DNA from: Oscillatoria sp. CS-180
Lineage (GTDB): Bacteria; Cyanobacteriota; Cyanobacteriia; Phormidesmidales; Phormidesmidaceae
Assembly (NCBI RefSeq): GCF_028330965.1
Contig: NZ_JAQMUB010000052.1
Location: forward strand, 93,790 to 157,789
Reading direction: 5' to 3'
Length of the DNA: 64,000 nucleotides
Part shown: positions 1-9,245 of the stretch, piece by piece
Position numbering within the stretch: the stretch's first letter is position 1
How the letters are laid out: every line of letters begins with the position of its first letter
Position numbers and translations under genes: made by a program
Notes under the pieces: generated by a model
What the model saw: the letters and a program-made list of their open reading frames with translations, nothing else
What the model was told of the DNA's origin: nothing
The model's database searches: none

Positions 1-1
1 G

Positions 2-400
2 GTATCTACTGACTACGACGTCGATATTCGTTTGTTAGTTGGGCCAGAGATCTTAGCTGGATCGACACGCTTGAAAGCGGGCACTGCAACCAAGATGGCA
101 CTCAACATTCTGTCGACTGGCGTCATGGTGCAGCTAGGCAAGGTCTACGGCAACCGAATGGTAGACGTGTCGGTGACGAATACAAAGCTGCGCGATCGCG
201 CTATTCGTATTCTCAAAGACCTAACAAACTTGGATCGAACTGCTGCAGGGGATCTGCTTGACCGCAGCGGGCAACGGGTGAAGCTAGCCTTACTTATGCA
301 TTGGGGAGACCTTACTCCCAACCAAGCAGAAGAGTGTCTGAACCGGCATCATGGGCAGCTTCGTCAGGCCGTGAATAGTCTTAAGGATCCAAAAAGATAG
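2..400 (+). CDS. murQ: N-acetylmuramic acid 6-phosphate etherase, C-terminal part (runs off the left edge)
   Basis: This is the C-terminal ~132 residues of MurQ, which cleaves the D-lactyl ether of MurNAc-6-phosphate to give GlcNAc-6-phosphate in cell-wall recycling in the cytoplasm. The open frame enters from the left edge, so the TTG at 32 is only an internal codon. The diagnostic SIS-domain stretch GPEILAGSTRLKAGTATK lies just inside the edge, followed by the family's LNxLST and GKVYGNRMVDV segments. The tail (LDRSGQRVKLAL, then NQAEECLNRHHGQLRQAV) matches the small helical, UBA-like end of MurQ. The stop codon touches the rnpB 3' end on the other strand, so the two transcripts converge. 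Family assignment is firm; the start is not visible. Confidence 0.93.
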   Translation, partial: VSTDYDVDIRLLVGPEILAGSTRLKAGTATKMALNILSTGVMVQLGKVYGNRMVDVSVTNTKLRDRAIRILKDLTNLDRTAAGDLLDRSGQRVKLALLMHWGDLTPNQAEECLNRHHGQLRQAVNSLKDPKR

Positions 401-826
401 GAAGGAGTTAGTCATAAGCCGGGTTCTGTTCTTCCGAGGGATTCCCGAAAGGGCAATCATCTATCTAGGACGACTGTTACCAATCGCCTCATGCGGTACA
501 CCAATAGCGGGGCTGGAAAAAAGACCAACCGTGGCCCCTGCGACCTTGCTTCCAACCGGGGTTTACCGAGCCAGCACCTCTCGATGCTGCTGGTGCGCTC
601 TTACCGCACCCTTGCACCCTTACCTGTAAAGGGTTGAAGGATAAAGGATAAGACGGAGTTCCGCCCTCTGCCTTCGACCTTCTGCCTTTCATCGGCGGTA
701 TGTTTCTGTGGCACTCTCCTCACGGTCACCCGCACTGGGCGTTACCCAGCAAGTCTGGTCCTTAGGAAGCCCGGACTTTCCTCAGGCTGGAAACCCAACC
801 CGCGATCGCCTCACTAACTCCTTCCT
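401..826 (-). ncRNA. rnpB: RNase P RNA (catalytic RNA of RNase P), bacterial type A, cyanobacterial
   Basis: The RNA reads right to left. Its 5' end (around 826) and 3' end (around 401) form a perfect 14-bp P1 helix: AGGAAGGAGTTAGT pairs with ACTAACTCCTTCCT. The conserved 5' core GAGGAAAGTCCGGGC is at about 770-784. The terminal core ACAGAACCCGGCTTATGAC is the usual 3' end. The stretch at 632-690 carries degenerate heptamers (AAGGATA, GGCAGAAGG), as reported for the P12 region of some cyanobacterial rnpB genes. The RNA processes tRNA 5' ends. An apparent minus-strand ORF at 489-692 lies within it and is not a gene. Ends are accurate to a few bases. Confidence 0.95.
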
Positions 827-1088
827 GTTTCTAGTCTAAAAGCTAAAGCGTCCGCATCCTTCATCTTTTGCTATTCCCTAGGGCCTGTCGTCATTTAGAT
901 CTGCAATGCTTCAGCAATGACGGCTTCAGTCCCTAGTTTATGAATCTGGGGCGGGGTCATGCTTATGCCAAAAGACCTCTGGCATTCATTAATGACGCGC
1001 CCTATGTGAACGCGATCACAGGCTCATTTCCCGACTTCCTCCCAGTTACTCCTTAACCTTGCACCTATCACTTCACAGGAGCAACACC

Positions 1089-1250
1089 ATGAAATCTCAA
1101 GTCTCTCAAACCTCGCTTCAGCGTCATTTTGAAGCTCAAATAACGCCTGGCGGTTTTGGTCGCCGACCGCTTAGACCTCGCCCCCAGTTGACTGCCAAGT
1201 GGGTGGTCGGTAAAGACGGTGAGCTGATCTGCCAGTGGACCCAACGATAG
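1089..1250 (+). CDS. Small conserved cyanobacterial protein, function unknown
   Basis: A 53-residue basic protein starting at the ATG at 1089, preceded at the right distance by AGGAG (about 1077-1081). The longer frame from 1059 lacks such a site. The C-terminal segment LTAKWVVGKDGELICQW resembles a short motif I recall from small cyanobacterial hypothetical proteins; the N-terminus is rich in Q, S and R. There are no membrane segments, cysteine pairs or recognised domain. It stands alone between rnpB and a repeat element. Coding is supported by the ribosome binding site and the motif, not by a known family. Confidence 0.55.
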   Translation: MKSQVSQTSLQRHFEAQITPGGFGRRPLRPRPQLTAKWVVGKDGELICQWTQR

Positions 1251-1336
1251 CTGCTTACGGTTGCTCAGACTTCTCAGGCAGGGTTTATGTCCCGCTGATG
1301 AACTGATCAGGAAAGGTTCAGGAGTGAACCTCACTA

Positions 1337-1440
1337 TATAGCTTTAGCCATCTAGGCTTGTGCATCCATTAGCATCCGGGTGCTTAGCACATCGCCAGAT
1401 GGCTCGCCGTCTTGTCCTAATGGAACTGGCAACAGCTATA
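1337..1440 (+). repeat. Dispersed ~104-bp TATAGC-ended repeat, copy A
   Basis: It begins TATAGCTTTAGCCA and ends TGGCAACAGCTATA, which are imperfect terminal inverted repeats of about 14 bp. Inside are GCATCCGGGTGCTTAGCAC and CGCCAGATGGCTCGCCGTC. Related copies lie at 9033-9134, 9246-9473 (split) and 14684-14789 (inverted). It carries no ORF of its own, consistent with a MITE-like or REP-like element. It lies directly upstream of the DUF4278 gene, so it may be in that gene's promoter region. Confidence 0.8.
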
Positions 1441-1485
1441 GAACTCAAGACAGATGAAACCCTACCCATTCGGAGTGGCAATCTC

Positions 1486-1662
1486 ATGAAACTCACGTAT
1501 CGCGGCGTATCTTATGATGCTTTCATTGCCGGTCGTACCGCTACTGAAACCACCGAAATAGGTACCTTTCGAGGCAAGAACTACGCCATCAAACAGTCAC
1601 CTCTTCGTTTCCAAAAACCTGCCGAGGAATTTGTTTACCGAGGTATTCGATATAGCCGATAG
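1486..1662 (+). CDS. DUF4278 domain small protein
   Basis: A 58-residue protein that begins MKLTYRGVSYDAF, the hallmark opening of DUF4278 proteins, which are widespread in cyanobacteria and of unknown function. A second copy of the motif closes the protein (FVYRGIRYSR), so the domain is a pair of short beta-like YRG repeats. The ATG at 1486 is chosen because the family starts at this Met. The upstream frame from 1360 would translate the repeat element at 1337-1440. A GGAG lies about 12 bases upstream. The 5' leader carries that dispersed repeat. Confidence 0.8.
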   Translation: MKLTYRGVSYDAFIAGRTATETTEIGTFRGKNYAIKQSPLRFQKPAEEFVYRGIRYSR

Positions 1663-2130
1663 GGCTAGCACCTTTCGCTTTTCTCCCTTCTACAAAGGCA
1701 GCACACAAACCCTCCTCTGTCCTTCTCATCCAGTTAAATGAGAGGGACTTTTATGGATAGATTCGGTCTTCCTAATGTAGGCAAAGCTTCAGGGTTAACG
1801 GCTGAAAAATGAGCTTGAGTTCAATGCACTATTTTGCGATCGCCGACAAAACCATAAAAAAGTCACTTCAAAATAAAGTTACGCTTTTTGAAAGCAGGTC
1901 CGTCTTCAGATAGAAAAAGATGAGTCTATTTATCCTCAAAAAGACGTATGAAATCTCTATCTAAAGCTGATATTTCCTTTTTTAGGCGCAGTGGTATTGC
2001 CCTCTATCCTTAGATTCGATACGTTACTAACAAATAGAACGGTGAAGCAGGTTAAGACGAGCAGCTGTTTTGCCCGTATGAGCATAGTTGAATTAAGTTC
2101 TTTTGAAGTTTGAAGATAAGGAGGAAATTT
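1663..2130. other. Gene-free stretch of 468 bases
   Basis: No convincing coding region. The minus-strand frame at 1957-2142 has no ribosome binding site or family resemblance and overlaps the next gene's start. The stretch is AT-rich (for example ACAAAACCATAAAAAAGTCACTTC near 1848) and presumably holds the promoter of the coiled-coil gene at 2131. AAGGAGG at about 2118-2124 is that gene's ribosome binding site. Confidence 0.6.
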
Positions 2131-2463
2131 ATGGCTACTCAAATACCCGATAAAATGCCCAAGATCCCAGCAGCAGAGACAAGAGAAGTCTATGAGGAAA
2201 GAGTTAAGGCTGAACTAGATCGGCTAAATGCTCGCATTGATGAGTTTAAGGCAAAAGCGGATCAGGCTAAAGCTGAAGCCGAAATCAACTATCGCAATGC
2301 AATGGAAGAAATTACTGCCAAGCGAGACGCTTTAGCTCTTAAATGGGAAGAGATGAACTCCTCTGGAGAAGCGGCTTGGAAGGAATTGCAGAAAGGCTTT
2401 GAATCTGCTTGGAATGAGCTTGCTAATTCTTTTGAAAAAGCGTCTAAAAAGTTTGATTGGTAA
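2131..2463 (+). CDS. Coiled-coil protein, function unknown
   Basis: A 110-residue, highly charged protein with heptad-like A/E/K/R patterning from about residue 18 to the end (AELDRLNARIDEFKAKADQA, then an alanine-rich helix). The C-terminal third has regularly spaced Trp (WEEM, WKEL, WNEL, FDW), suggesting an amphipathic helix. The ATG at 2131 follows AAGGAGGAAATTT, a strong ribosome binding site. No signal peptide or membrane segment. Similar small helical proteins are common in cyanobacteria and often stress-linked, but no function can be read here. It is monocistronic and ends at a strong hairpin terminator. Confidence 0.75.
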   Translation: MATQIPDKMPKIPAAETREVYEERVKAELDRLNARIDEFKAKADQAKAEAEINYRNAMEEITAKRDALALKWEEMNSSGEAAWKELQKGFESAWNELANSFEKASKKFDW

Positions 2464-2546
2464 AAGTTGATGACGCACTTAATCAGCCTAGTGCTGGTAT
2501 TGGATACTACTGACATTGATTAATTAGTACTCAATCATCGAAAGTT

Positions 2547-2576
2547 GGAAGGTTTTTATCGAAACCTTCCTTTTTG
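2547..2576 (+). terminator. Rho-independent terminator
   Basis: Stem GGAAGGTTT (2547-2555) pairs perfectly with AAACCTTCC (2562-2570) around a 6-base loop, followed by TTTTTG. It lies 83 bases after the coiled-coil gene stop. Confidence 0.88.
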
Positions 2577-2711
2577 TTATTTCAATCTACGGTTTGGAAA
2601 TATGTCGCGTTGGTTATTATCAGTTGTTCGTTATCAAGTTTGTTAACTGTCTGGGTACAAACTGAGCAATCTGGCACGCTAAGCTAATGTCAGCAGTATT
2701 TGTCAATTTTT

Positions 2712-4082
2712 ATGAAAACCGTCCCTACGCCTAAAACGTCTCCTTATCTTCAACTGCTCAATTGGATTTTTCGTCCGCTGGAGTACATGGAGGCGAATTT
2801 CCAGCGTTGTGGAGATTTGTTTTTGGCGCGATGGGGGATGCTGGAGTGGATCTTAGTGAGTCATCCAGACGCTCTAAAAACAATTCTGACTCAGGATAGC
2901 GGTGACGTAGTAAGCGCGCCGGGAGAAGTCAGTGCTATTCTCAAACCCTTGTTGGGAGACAATTCTGTCATTTTGCAAAGTGGTGACAAACATCGCCAGC
3001 GACGCAAGCTAATCATGCCGCCTTTTCACGGCGAACGATTGAAGGTCTACGCTGACTTGATCCAAAACATCACCCGATCGCTCATGGGCGAGATGAGGGA
3101 TGGTCAAACTTTCCAGGCGAGAGACCTGACACAGAAACTTGCTATGCGGGTCATTTTGCAAGCGGTGTTTGGGCTGCATGAGGGCGATCGCTACCGCCGC
3201 TTAGAAACGCTGTTGGCAGAACGTTTGGATATGCTCAGCAGCCCAATTGCATCTACCCTGATCTTTTTCCCGGCGCTGCAAAGGAACTATGGCGCTTGGA
3301 GTCCAGGAGCCAAAATAGCTCAGCAGTCGCAAGAGATTGATTCGCTTCTCTATGCTGAAATCAAAGCCCGTAGAGCATCTCTAGATCCGACACGCAAAGA
3401 CATCTTGTCCTTGCTGCTGCTGGCCAAGGATGACGCTGGCAACGGGTTGACTGATGAAGAACTGCGGGATGAACTGATGACGCTGCTGGTTGCAGGTCAT
3501 GAAACGACCGCCACAGCCCTAGCCTGGAGCCTCTACTGGACCCACCATCACCCACAGATCAAGGAGAAAGTTCGGCAAGAAATTGAGGCAGACGGGGCCA
3601 TTGATAATGCGATCGCCCTCACGAAGCTGCCTTACCTAGAAGCCGTTTGTAATGAAACGCTGCGCATTTATCCAGTGGCAATGCTGACTTTTGGTCGTAT
3701 GATTCATCAGCCAATCACCCTGTTGGATTACACCCTTGATGAGCCGGGACGGTTGCTCGTTGGCTGCATTTATCTGCTCCACCGGCGAGAAGATCTTTAC
3801 CCTCAACCTCAAGAATTTCGTCCCGAGCGTTTTCTGGAACGCCAATATTCGGCCTATGAGTTCATGCCCTTTGGAGGGGGAGCACGGCGCTGCATTGGCT
3901 ATGCTCTAGCAATGTATGAACTGAAAATTGCGCTGGGGACGTTGCTGACTCACTACGATTTGGAGATGGCGAGCGATCGCCCCGTGCGTCCCGAACGTCG
4001 CGGCCTTACTTTGGGAATGAAGGGTGGCGTCGAGATGGTCTTCAAGGGCAAACGATCCGTTCCAACTCCAGCAATGGTCTAG
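2712..4082 (+). CDS. Cytochrome P450, CYP110-like
   Basis: A 456-residue haem-thiolate monooxygenase. I-helix oxygen-activation motif AGHETT at residues 261-266, K-helix ETLR at 315-318, and haem loop FGGGARRC with Cys394 as the axial ligand. The C-terminal sequence around CIYLLHRREDLYPQP and PERFLERQYSAYEFMPFG resembles the cyanobacterial CYP110 family, members of which oxidise fatty acids or alkanes. There is no N-terminal membrane anchor, as is usual for bacterial P450s. The start was set at the ATG at 2712; a TTG at 2700 is in frame. No ferredoxin or reductase gene is adjacent, so a general electron donor is likely. Substrate is unknown. Confidence 0.93.
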   Translation: MKTVPTPKTSPYLQLLNWIFRPLEYMEANFQRCGDLFLARWGMLEWILVSHPDALKTILTQDSGDVVSAPGEVSAILKPLLGDNSVILQSGDKHRQRRKLIMPPFHGERLKVYADLIQNITRSLMGEMRDGQTFQARDLTQKLAMRVILQAVFGLHEGDRYRRLETLLAERLDMLSSPIASTLIFFPALQRNYGAWSPGAKIAQQSQEIDSLLYAEIKARRASLDPTRKDILSLLLLAKDDAGNGLTDEELRDELMTLLVAGHETTATALAWSLYWTHHHPQIKEKVRQEIEADGAIDNAIALTKLPYLEAVCNETLRIYPVAMLTFGRMIHQPITLLDYTLDEPGRLLVGCIYLLHRREDLYPQPQEFRPERFLERQYSAYEFMPFGGGARRCIGYALAMYELKIALGTLLTHYDLEMASDRPVRPERRGLTLGMKGGVEMVFKGKRSVPTPAMV

Positions 4083-4241
4083 CTCGAATGAAAAAGAACT
4101 AGGAGAACAGGGTTTAGGTTGCTGTGGCGGAGCAATAGGACAAAACCTGACGCCTCAACCCTGACTTCTCTGTAGCGGATACTCGACTCGGCACGTCTTT
4201 CTACTAGATACTAGAGTTAGCAGCTTAAACCATGCAGCACC

Positions 4242-5552
4242 ATGAAAAAGCGCAGGCAGCCTTGGGGATGGATATTGGCCAGCATCCTAGCTTGGGGGGC
4301 AACGTTGGAACTGACTCGTTCAGCAACCCCACCTCCCGACGTGGATACAACAGGCGATGAAACGACAGAAACGGCTTTCTCTGAAGAAGATCCTCTAGGG
4401 ACAGCTTTTGAAAACGCCATAAGAGCTGCCAATCTGGCTCAGTCTGCCGAAACGCCTGAGGATTGGAGTGCTGTCGCGATCGCTTGGTCCGCAGCAATTC
4501 AGGCTCTGCAAGCCGTTCCACCCGATAGCCCCGAATGGCTCTTTGCTCAGCGGAAAACCAGAGAATATTTAACGAATCAAGAGATCGCCCTGCAACGGGC
4601 GGAAGCCGCAGGGACCTCAGCTGTGTTTCCAACCCTCGGAAACCCGGTTTTGGATGAACAGCTGGCGGTGTATTTATCTTATGTAGCAACGTTTGGTCCC
4701 CCTGATGTGTTGGTCATTGGCAGTTCCCGAGCACTACAGGGATTGAATCCCCAGATTTTGCAGCAGCGTCTCAGCCAGCAAGGAATTGAATCGCCTCGGG
4801 CTTATACCTTTGCCGTGAACGGTGCAACGGCTCAGGTCGTGAGCTTTATTCTGCGACAGCTTTTGACGCAGGAACAGATGCCGGAAATGATTGTTTGGGC
4901 GGGCGGATCGCGCTCTTTTAATAGCGGTCGAGTGGATCGGACCTTTGCCAGAATTCTAGAATCACCAGGTTATGCTGCACTGCAGGCTGGCGATCGCCCT
5001 AAAATTGATGACCCGGAGGAAACAACCGATTCAGAAGACTCGGAAGACGATAAAAACAGTCTTTTACCAGTGACGACCATCAATAGCTATGGTTTTCTAA
5101 GGGTCAGTGATGTCTTTGAACCCAGTGTTTACTACCAAAACTTTCCTCGGGTTGCGGGCTTGTATGATTCTTCTTACCAGGCATTTAACTTGGATGGCGT
5201 GCAGACTATGTCTTTCAGGGCGATCGCTAATTTTGCTCAGGCCAACGATATTCCCTTGATCTTTGTCAATCTTCCGCTTAGCGCTGACTACCTTGATGAA
5301 ACGCGCCTTTTCTATGAACAGCAGTTTCAGCAATACCTAGAAACGGAATCGCGCTCGGGTGGATTTACGGTCGTAGACCTGCTCCAAGAATGGCCTGATC
5401 GCAACAATATCTTTGCGGATCCCAGCCATCTTAATCAGGTTGGAGCCGCTCAGGTTGCGATGAAAATTGCTGCCGACCCCTCCATTCCCTGGGATCGTCT
5501 TAACGAGAGTGAGGCGTTGAGCGAGGCTGATGAAGAGGAAGCAGCAGAATAA
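4242..5552 (+). CDS. DUF1574-type, SGNH-hydrolase-like protein with N-terminal anchor
   Basis: A 436-residue protein with a basic N-terminus and one hydrophobic segment (about 9-25), so exported or membrane-anchored. An acidic linker follows, then helical repeats, then an SGNH-like core. Block I is VIGSSRALQG (Gly160, Ser161, Ser162). The closing block is FADPSHLNQVGA, with Asp393 and His396 in the D-x-x-H spacing of GDSL/SGNH esterases. This matches cyanobacterial DUF1574 proteins. An acidic insertion (EETTDSEDSEDD) lies at about 265-277. By analogy with other SGNH families it could act on esters of envelope sugars, but that is inference. It stands alone between the P450 and a convergent kinase. 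Confidence 0.75.
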   Translation: MKKRRQPWGWILASILAWGATLELTRSATPPPDVDTTGDETTETAFSEEDPLGTAFENAIRAANLAQSAETPEDWSAVAIAWSAAIQALQAVPPDSPEWLFAQRKTREYLTNQEIALQRAEAAGTSAVFPTLGNPVLDEQLAVYLSYVATFGPPDVLVIGSSRALQGLNPQILQQRLSQQGIESPRAYTFAVNGATAQVVSFILRQLLTQEQMPEMIVWAGGSRSFNSGRVDRTFARILESPGYAALQAGDRPKIDDPEETTDSEDSEDDKNSLLPVTTINSYGFLRVSDVFEPSVYYQNFPRVAGLYDSSYQAFNLDGVQTMSFRAIANFAQANDIPLIFVNLPLSADYLDETRLFYEQQFQQYLETESRSGGFTVVDLLQEWPDRNNIFADPSHLNQVGAAQVAMKIAADPSIPWDRLNESEALSEADEEEAAE

Positions 5553-5617
5553 ACGGTCTTAGGACAAACATGAAACTGGCGACGCCATAACTTAGACTGC
5601 TCCCCTGAATTTTGTCC

Positions 5618-8600
5618 TCAACGGTTTGCTTTTGGCAAAACTAACTCTGCAACAGCGATCGCCAGCGTTTCGGGCTGTACGGGTTTAGTAATGTGTTTTT
5701 GAAAGCCACTGTCGAGCGCGTGCTGATAGTCTTCTTGACGAGCATAGGCTGTTAGGGCGATCGCAGGAATTGTTCCTCCCTGTTCGGGCGAGCGTGATCG
5801 CAGCTGTCGAATTAATGCATAACCATCCATATCAGGCATGCCGATATCACTGATTAAAATATCTGGGATAAACGTTTCGAGTGCGCTCAAGGCCGCTTTG
5901 GCAGACGTGAAAACGATCACCTCAGCCCCATATTGGCTCAGTATGACTTTCGTCATCTCCAACGAATCAGGACTGTCATCAACTGCAACGACTTGCACAT
6001 GGCTGAGATCTACTTGCTCCTGAGAGAGCCGACTAGGCAACTGAGCCGTTGACGAGTCTTTCAGCAACGGGAGACTAACTGTAAAGGTGGCTCCATGCCC
6101 TTCGCCTAAACTAGCGGCTTTGATATTGCCGCCGTGAGCTTCTACCAAATAGCGAACGATCGCCAGCCCTAAGCCCAATCCACCAAACTGACGGGTGATG
6201 GAGGTATCTTCTTGGCGAAACGATTCAAAAATGTGAGGCAAGAAGTCTGGGGGAATTCCGATACCCGTATCTGACACAATGATGTGCGCCTGTTTTCGCT
6301 TGCGAACTAACTTGACCTCGATTCGCCCATTATTGGGTGTGAACTTGATGGCATTGGACAATAAATTCCAAACGACCTGCTGGAGTCTAGCCATATCTCC
6401 TTGGATCTGTCCCACGTCTGATAAGTCTAGGTGTATCTCGATCTCCTTCGCTTTGGCTGCTGACTTGACGGTTTCCAGAGCCGCTTCAATAACGGATATG
6501 GGGTCGACGGGGACGGTTTCTAGTTTGAGCTTGCCCCGTAAAATACGAGCAACATCCAATAAATCATCAATTAGTTGGCTCTGTAGCTTGGCGTTTCGTT
6601 CAATTGTTTCAAGGGCTTGAGCTGTCTTCTCAGCACTGAGTCGATTGGTTTGCAATAGACTGGCCCAGCCTAAGATCGGGTTGAGGGGCGATCGCAGTTC
6701 GTGAGAAAGAATAGCTAAAAACTCATCTTTAATACGATTGGCCCGCTCCGCATCTTCTCTAGCGGCTAGTTCTCGCTGAAGTGATTTCTCCCTTTCGGCT
6801 TCAATCTGCTTACGAGCGCTGATCTCCTTAAACAAAACGGCAACTCTATGATCTTCGGGAGCGGCAATTGGAAAAGCGTGCACCTCAAACCAACGATCTA
6901 TTGCCTCGGCAGCGTTTTCAAAGCGCATCGGTTCGCCCGTAGCCACGATGCGCCCATAAATTTCAGGCCAATGGCTTTCCAGATTCGGAACCAACTGACG
7001 GGCTGTCTTACCGGCTGCTTGCTGAAGTCCGGTCTGACGCTCAAATGCAGGATTGACTTCTAGGAATAGATAGTCAACTGGCTGATTATCATCATCAAAC
7101 AAGACTTCGATGACGCAGAAACCGTCTTCCATTGACTCAAAGAGCGTACGATAGCGTTCCTCTGATTGACTTAACGCAGTTTCCACCCGTTTTCGATCCG
7201 TCAAGTCAGTCAGTGCTCCTGGAAAGGCGATCGCCTTTCCAGCCAAGTCATATTCTGCTCGACCCCGTGCTAGAACCCATCGCTCTTCACCTCGGGCATT
7301 ATGAACCCGAAACTCCGTTGAGTAATTTCCACGAGTGACGATCGCTCGACTAATGTCCGCTTCGACTTGGGGGCGATCGTCGGGGTGCATTGCGTCTAGA
7401 AACTTTTCGATAGGCAGACCTGTTTTTGCTTGATTGGGGTCAACACCAAACAGATCGGCGCAACTGCTATCCGTAGTCACCAGATTGTGTACAATGTCCC
7501 AGCGCCAAGTGGAAATAGCCCCTGCCAATAAAGCTGCTTCTAGCTGAATGTGAGCTTCCTTCAGAGCTAGCTCAGTGCGTTTGATATCGGTGACTTCTTC
7601 ACAAACGGTACTAATTCCAATGATTTGATTTCCGTCCTTCAAAGGGACGAAGTTTTCCCGCCAGATACGCTTCACGCCTGGCGAAGCCGGAGTTTCACCC
7701 TCAATTTCAACGTTCAGAAGGGGTTCTCCATTTTGAAGAATGGGAAACAAAAACTGTTCCGCCTCATCGGCCAAATCAGGGAGCAGTTCACGAATGGTGT
7801 AGCCTAGATGGGCCTCAGCTGACGGACCGTTCATCTCTGCCAATCGTTGGTTGATCCGCACAAACCTGAGGTCTCGGTCAAACACTGCGAGGCCAATGGG
7901 GGCTGTTTGATAGATGGCTTCTAGCTCAGCGAGTTGCTGGCGTAATTTGACCTGATTCTCTTGTAATGAAGCTTCTGCCTGAATACGTTCGGTGATATCA
8001 ACACCCGAGGGAATTAAATACTCGACTTGTCCGTCGGCATCAAATAAAGGAACTAACGCAAAATCAATGGTGATGAACCGATCAGGCCCTAATCGAATCC
8101 TGGCGTCGTAGCGCACCTTGTCTCCACTTGCAGCCCTCTGTATCGCCGTTCTGAGAAGCTGTTGCACACTCGCATCATAAGACCACCAATAGGTTTGCTC
8201 GAAAGGTTGACTCAAGACTTCAATGGGTTGCAGAGAGGCAGATACTAAAGCCATTTGATTGACTTCAATCAAAATTCCGTCTGGAGTCAACACACCAACA
8301 AAGCTTTGCAAGCTGTCCAGAACTCGCCGCAGATTCTTTTCATCGCTTTTCAACGCTGTTTCAGCCTGCTTGGATTGACAGTAAGTCTCCAACAGTCTAT
8401 TTTCTTCCACCGTTGAAAACGGTTCGAGCGACTGTCGCTGAGGCAACGCTCCATTGCCGTCAGTTGGGCTACTGAGATAATCAATCCGAAAATCAACGAT
8501 CTCGCCTGCATCATCTCGAATGGCTGAAAACACCCCACAGCAATTACCCTCATTTCCGGCAGGCAGTACAGAGAGTTCTGGATTAGAGAGATGATCGAAC

Positions 8601-8992
8601 TGTAATTCAGTGCTTGTAACCGCAGTACGAAGTGCGTTGCATAGACTGTCCGGCGTCAATTGATCTTTGACGAGATAGTCAGCTGCACCCGCTTTAATGA
8701 CTGCCACTGCCGTTTGAATATCCTCGTCGCCAATGACGATAATTGGAGGACGTATTGCTTTCCAATAGACTTTGATCTGAGCCAGCAGGTCTAGGCTGTC
8801 TTGCTTAGAAAAAGCTTCTATTAGAACGACATTGACCTCATGGAATCGGCGTTCTGCTAAGGAAAGACTATGCCGCTGCACCTCAACTAGTCGATAGGAA
8901 ATGGTGGAGTCTTGTTGTAAGAAACGCTCATAGCTTTCGGTGAGTGTTTGAGCGCTACCAATAACCAGAATAGTCCGGTCAAGCCTAGTCAT
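5618..8992 (-). CDS. Hybrid sensor histidine kinase (pseudo-receiver, four PAS, HisKA, HATPase, receiver)
   Basis: A 1124-residue soluble kinase. Domain order: receiver-like domain (1-125), about four PAS/PAC units (roughly 220-740, with closers such as DITER, VTDIKR, LTDRKR and EISARKQ), HisKA with phospho-acceptor His764 in LSHELRSPLN, HATPase (NLLSNAIKFTP, DTGIGIPP, GGLGLGLAI), and a C-terminal receiver with phospho-acceptor Asp1049 (LISDIGMPDMDG). The first receiver has Glu59 (VVLIEAF) where the acceptor Asp should be, but keeps the late VKD Lys. It is probably not phosphorylated. No membrane segment is present, so sensing is cytoplasmic, through PAS. There is no adjacent separate response regulator. 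The signal is unknown. Confidence 0.93.
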   Translation of the reverse strand: MTRLDRTILVIGSAQTLTESYERFLQQDSTISYRLVEVQRHSLSLAERRFHEVNVVLIEAFSKQDSLDLLAQIKVYWKAIRPPIIVIGDEDIQTAVAVIKAGAADYLVKDQLTPDSLCNALRTAVTSTELQFDHLSNPELSVLPAGNEGNCCGVFSAIRDDAGEIVDFRIDYLSSPTDGNGALPQRQSLEPFSTVEENRLLETYCQSKQAETALKSDEKNLRRVLDSLQSFVGVLTPDGILIEVNQMALVSASLQPIEVLSQPFEQTYWWSYDASVQQLLRTAIQRAASGDKVRYDARIRLGPDRFITIDFALVPLFDADGQVEYLIPSGVDITERIQAEASLQENQVKLRQQLAELEAIYQTAPIGLAVFDRDLRFVRINQRLAEMNGPSAEAHLGYTIRELLPDLADEAEQFLFPILQNGEPLLNVEIEGETPASPGVKRIWRENFVPLKDGNQIIGISTVCEEVTDIKRTELALKEAHIQLEAALLAGAISTWRWDIVHNLVTTDSSCADLFGVDPNQAKTGLPIEKFLDAMHPDDRPQVEADISRAIVTRGNYSTEFRVHNARGEERWVLARGRAEYDLAGKAIAFPGALTDLTDRKRVETALSQSEERYRTLFESMEDGFCVIEVLFDDDNQPVDYLFLEVNPAFERQTGLQQAAGKTARQLVPNLESHWPEIYGRIVATGEPMRFENAAEAIDRWFEVHAFPIAAPEDHRVAVLFKEISARKQIEAEREKSLQRELAAREDAERANRIKDEFLAILSHELRSPLNPILGWASLLQTNRLSAEKTAQALETIERNAKLQSQLIDDLLDVARILRGKLKLETVPVDPISVIEAALETVKSAAKAKEIEIHLDLSDVGQIQGDMARLQQVVWNLLSNAIKFTPNNGRIEVKLVRKRKQAHIIVSDTGIGIPPDFLPHIFESFRQEDTSITRQFGGLGLGLAIVRYLVEAHGGNIKAASLGEGHGATFTVSLPLLKDSSTAQLPSRLSQEQVDLSHVQVVAVDDSPDSLEMTKVILSQYGAEVIVFTSAKAALSALETFIPDILISDIGMPDMDGYALIRQLRSRSPEQGGTIPAIALTAYARQEDYQHALDSGFQKHITKPVQPETLAIAVAELVLPKANR

Positions 8993-9032
8993 AGTGTTAT
9001 TTGAGTCTCCAGAGACTAGTTATTTGCCAAGA

Positions 9033-9134
9033 TATAGCGTTAGCCATTTAACTTAGTACGCCTAGAAGCTACTCAACTTAGCGCATAGCCGAATGGCTGA
9101 CCGCCTTGGCCTAACGGAACTGGCGAGGGCTATA
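9033..9134 (+). repeat. Dispersed TATAGC-ended repeat, copy B
   Basis: It starts TATAGCGTTAGCCA and ends CGGAACTGGCGAGGGCTATA. The right half (ATGGCTGACCGCCTTGGCC) aligns with copy A at 1337-1440; the middle is more divergent. It lies 41 bases upstream of the hybrid kinase start, reading away from it. Confidence 0.75.
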
Positions 9135-9245
9135 GCTCAAGATACATACACGTCATTTACTTTTACCATCTTCTAAATAGTGCTGAATCTATCTCATGGG
9201 GGATGTTATTCTCTCAGCCAGCATCGTTGCTGCGGGCTACTTTGC

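Noticed and set aside
489..692. A minus-strand 67-codon ORF
   Set aside because: It lies wholly inside rnpB, whose P1 helix and core are clear. It is a by-product of the RNA sequence.
1957..2142. A 61-codon minus-strand ORF upstream of the coiled-coil gene
   Set aside because: It overlaps that gene's ribosome site and start, and has no codon or motif support.
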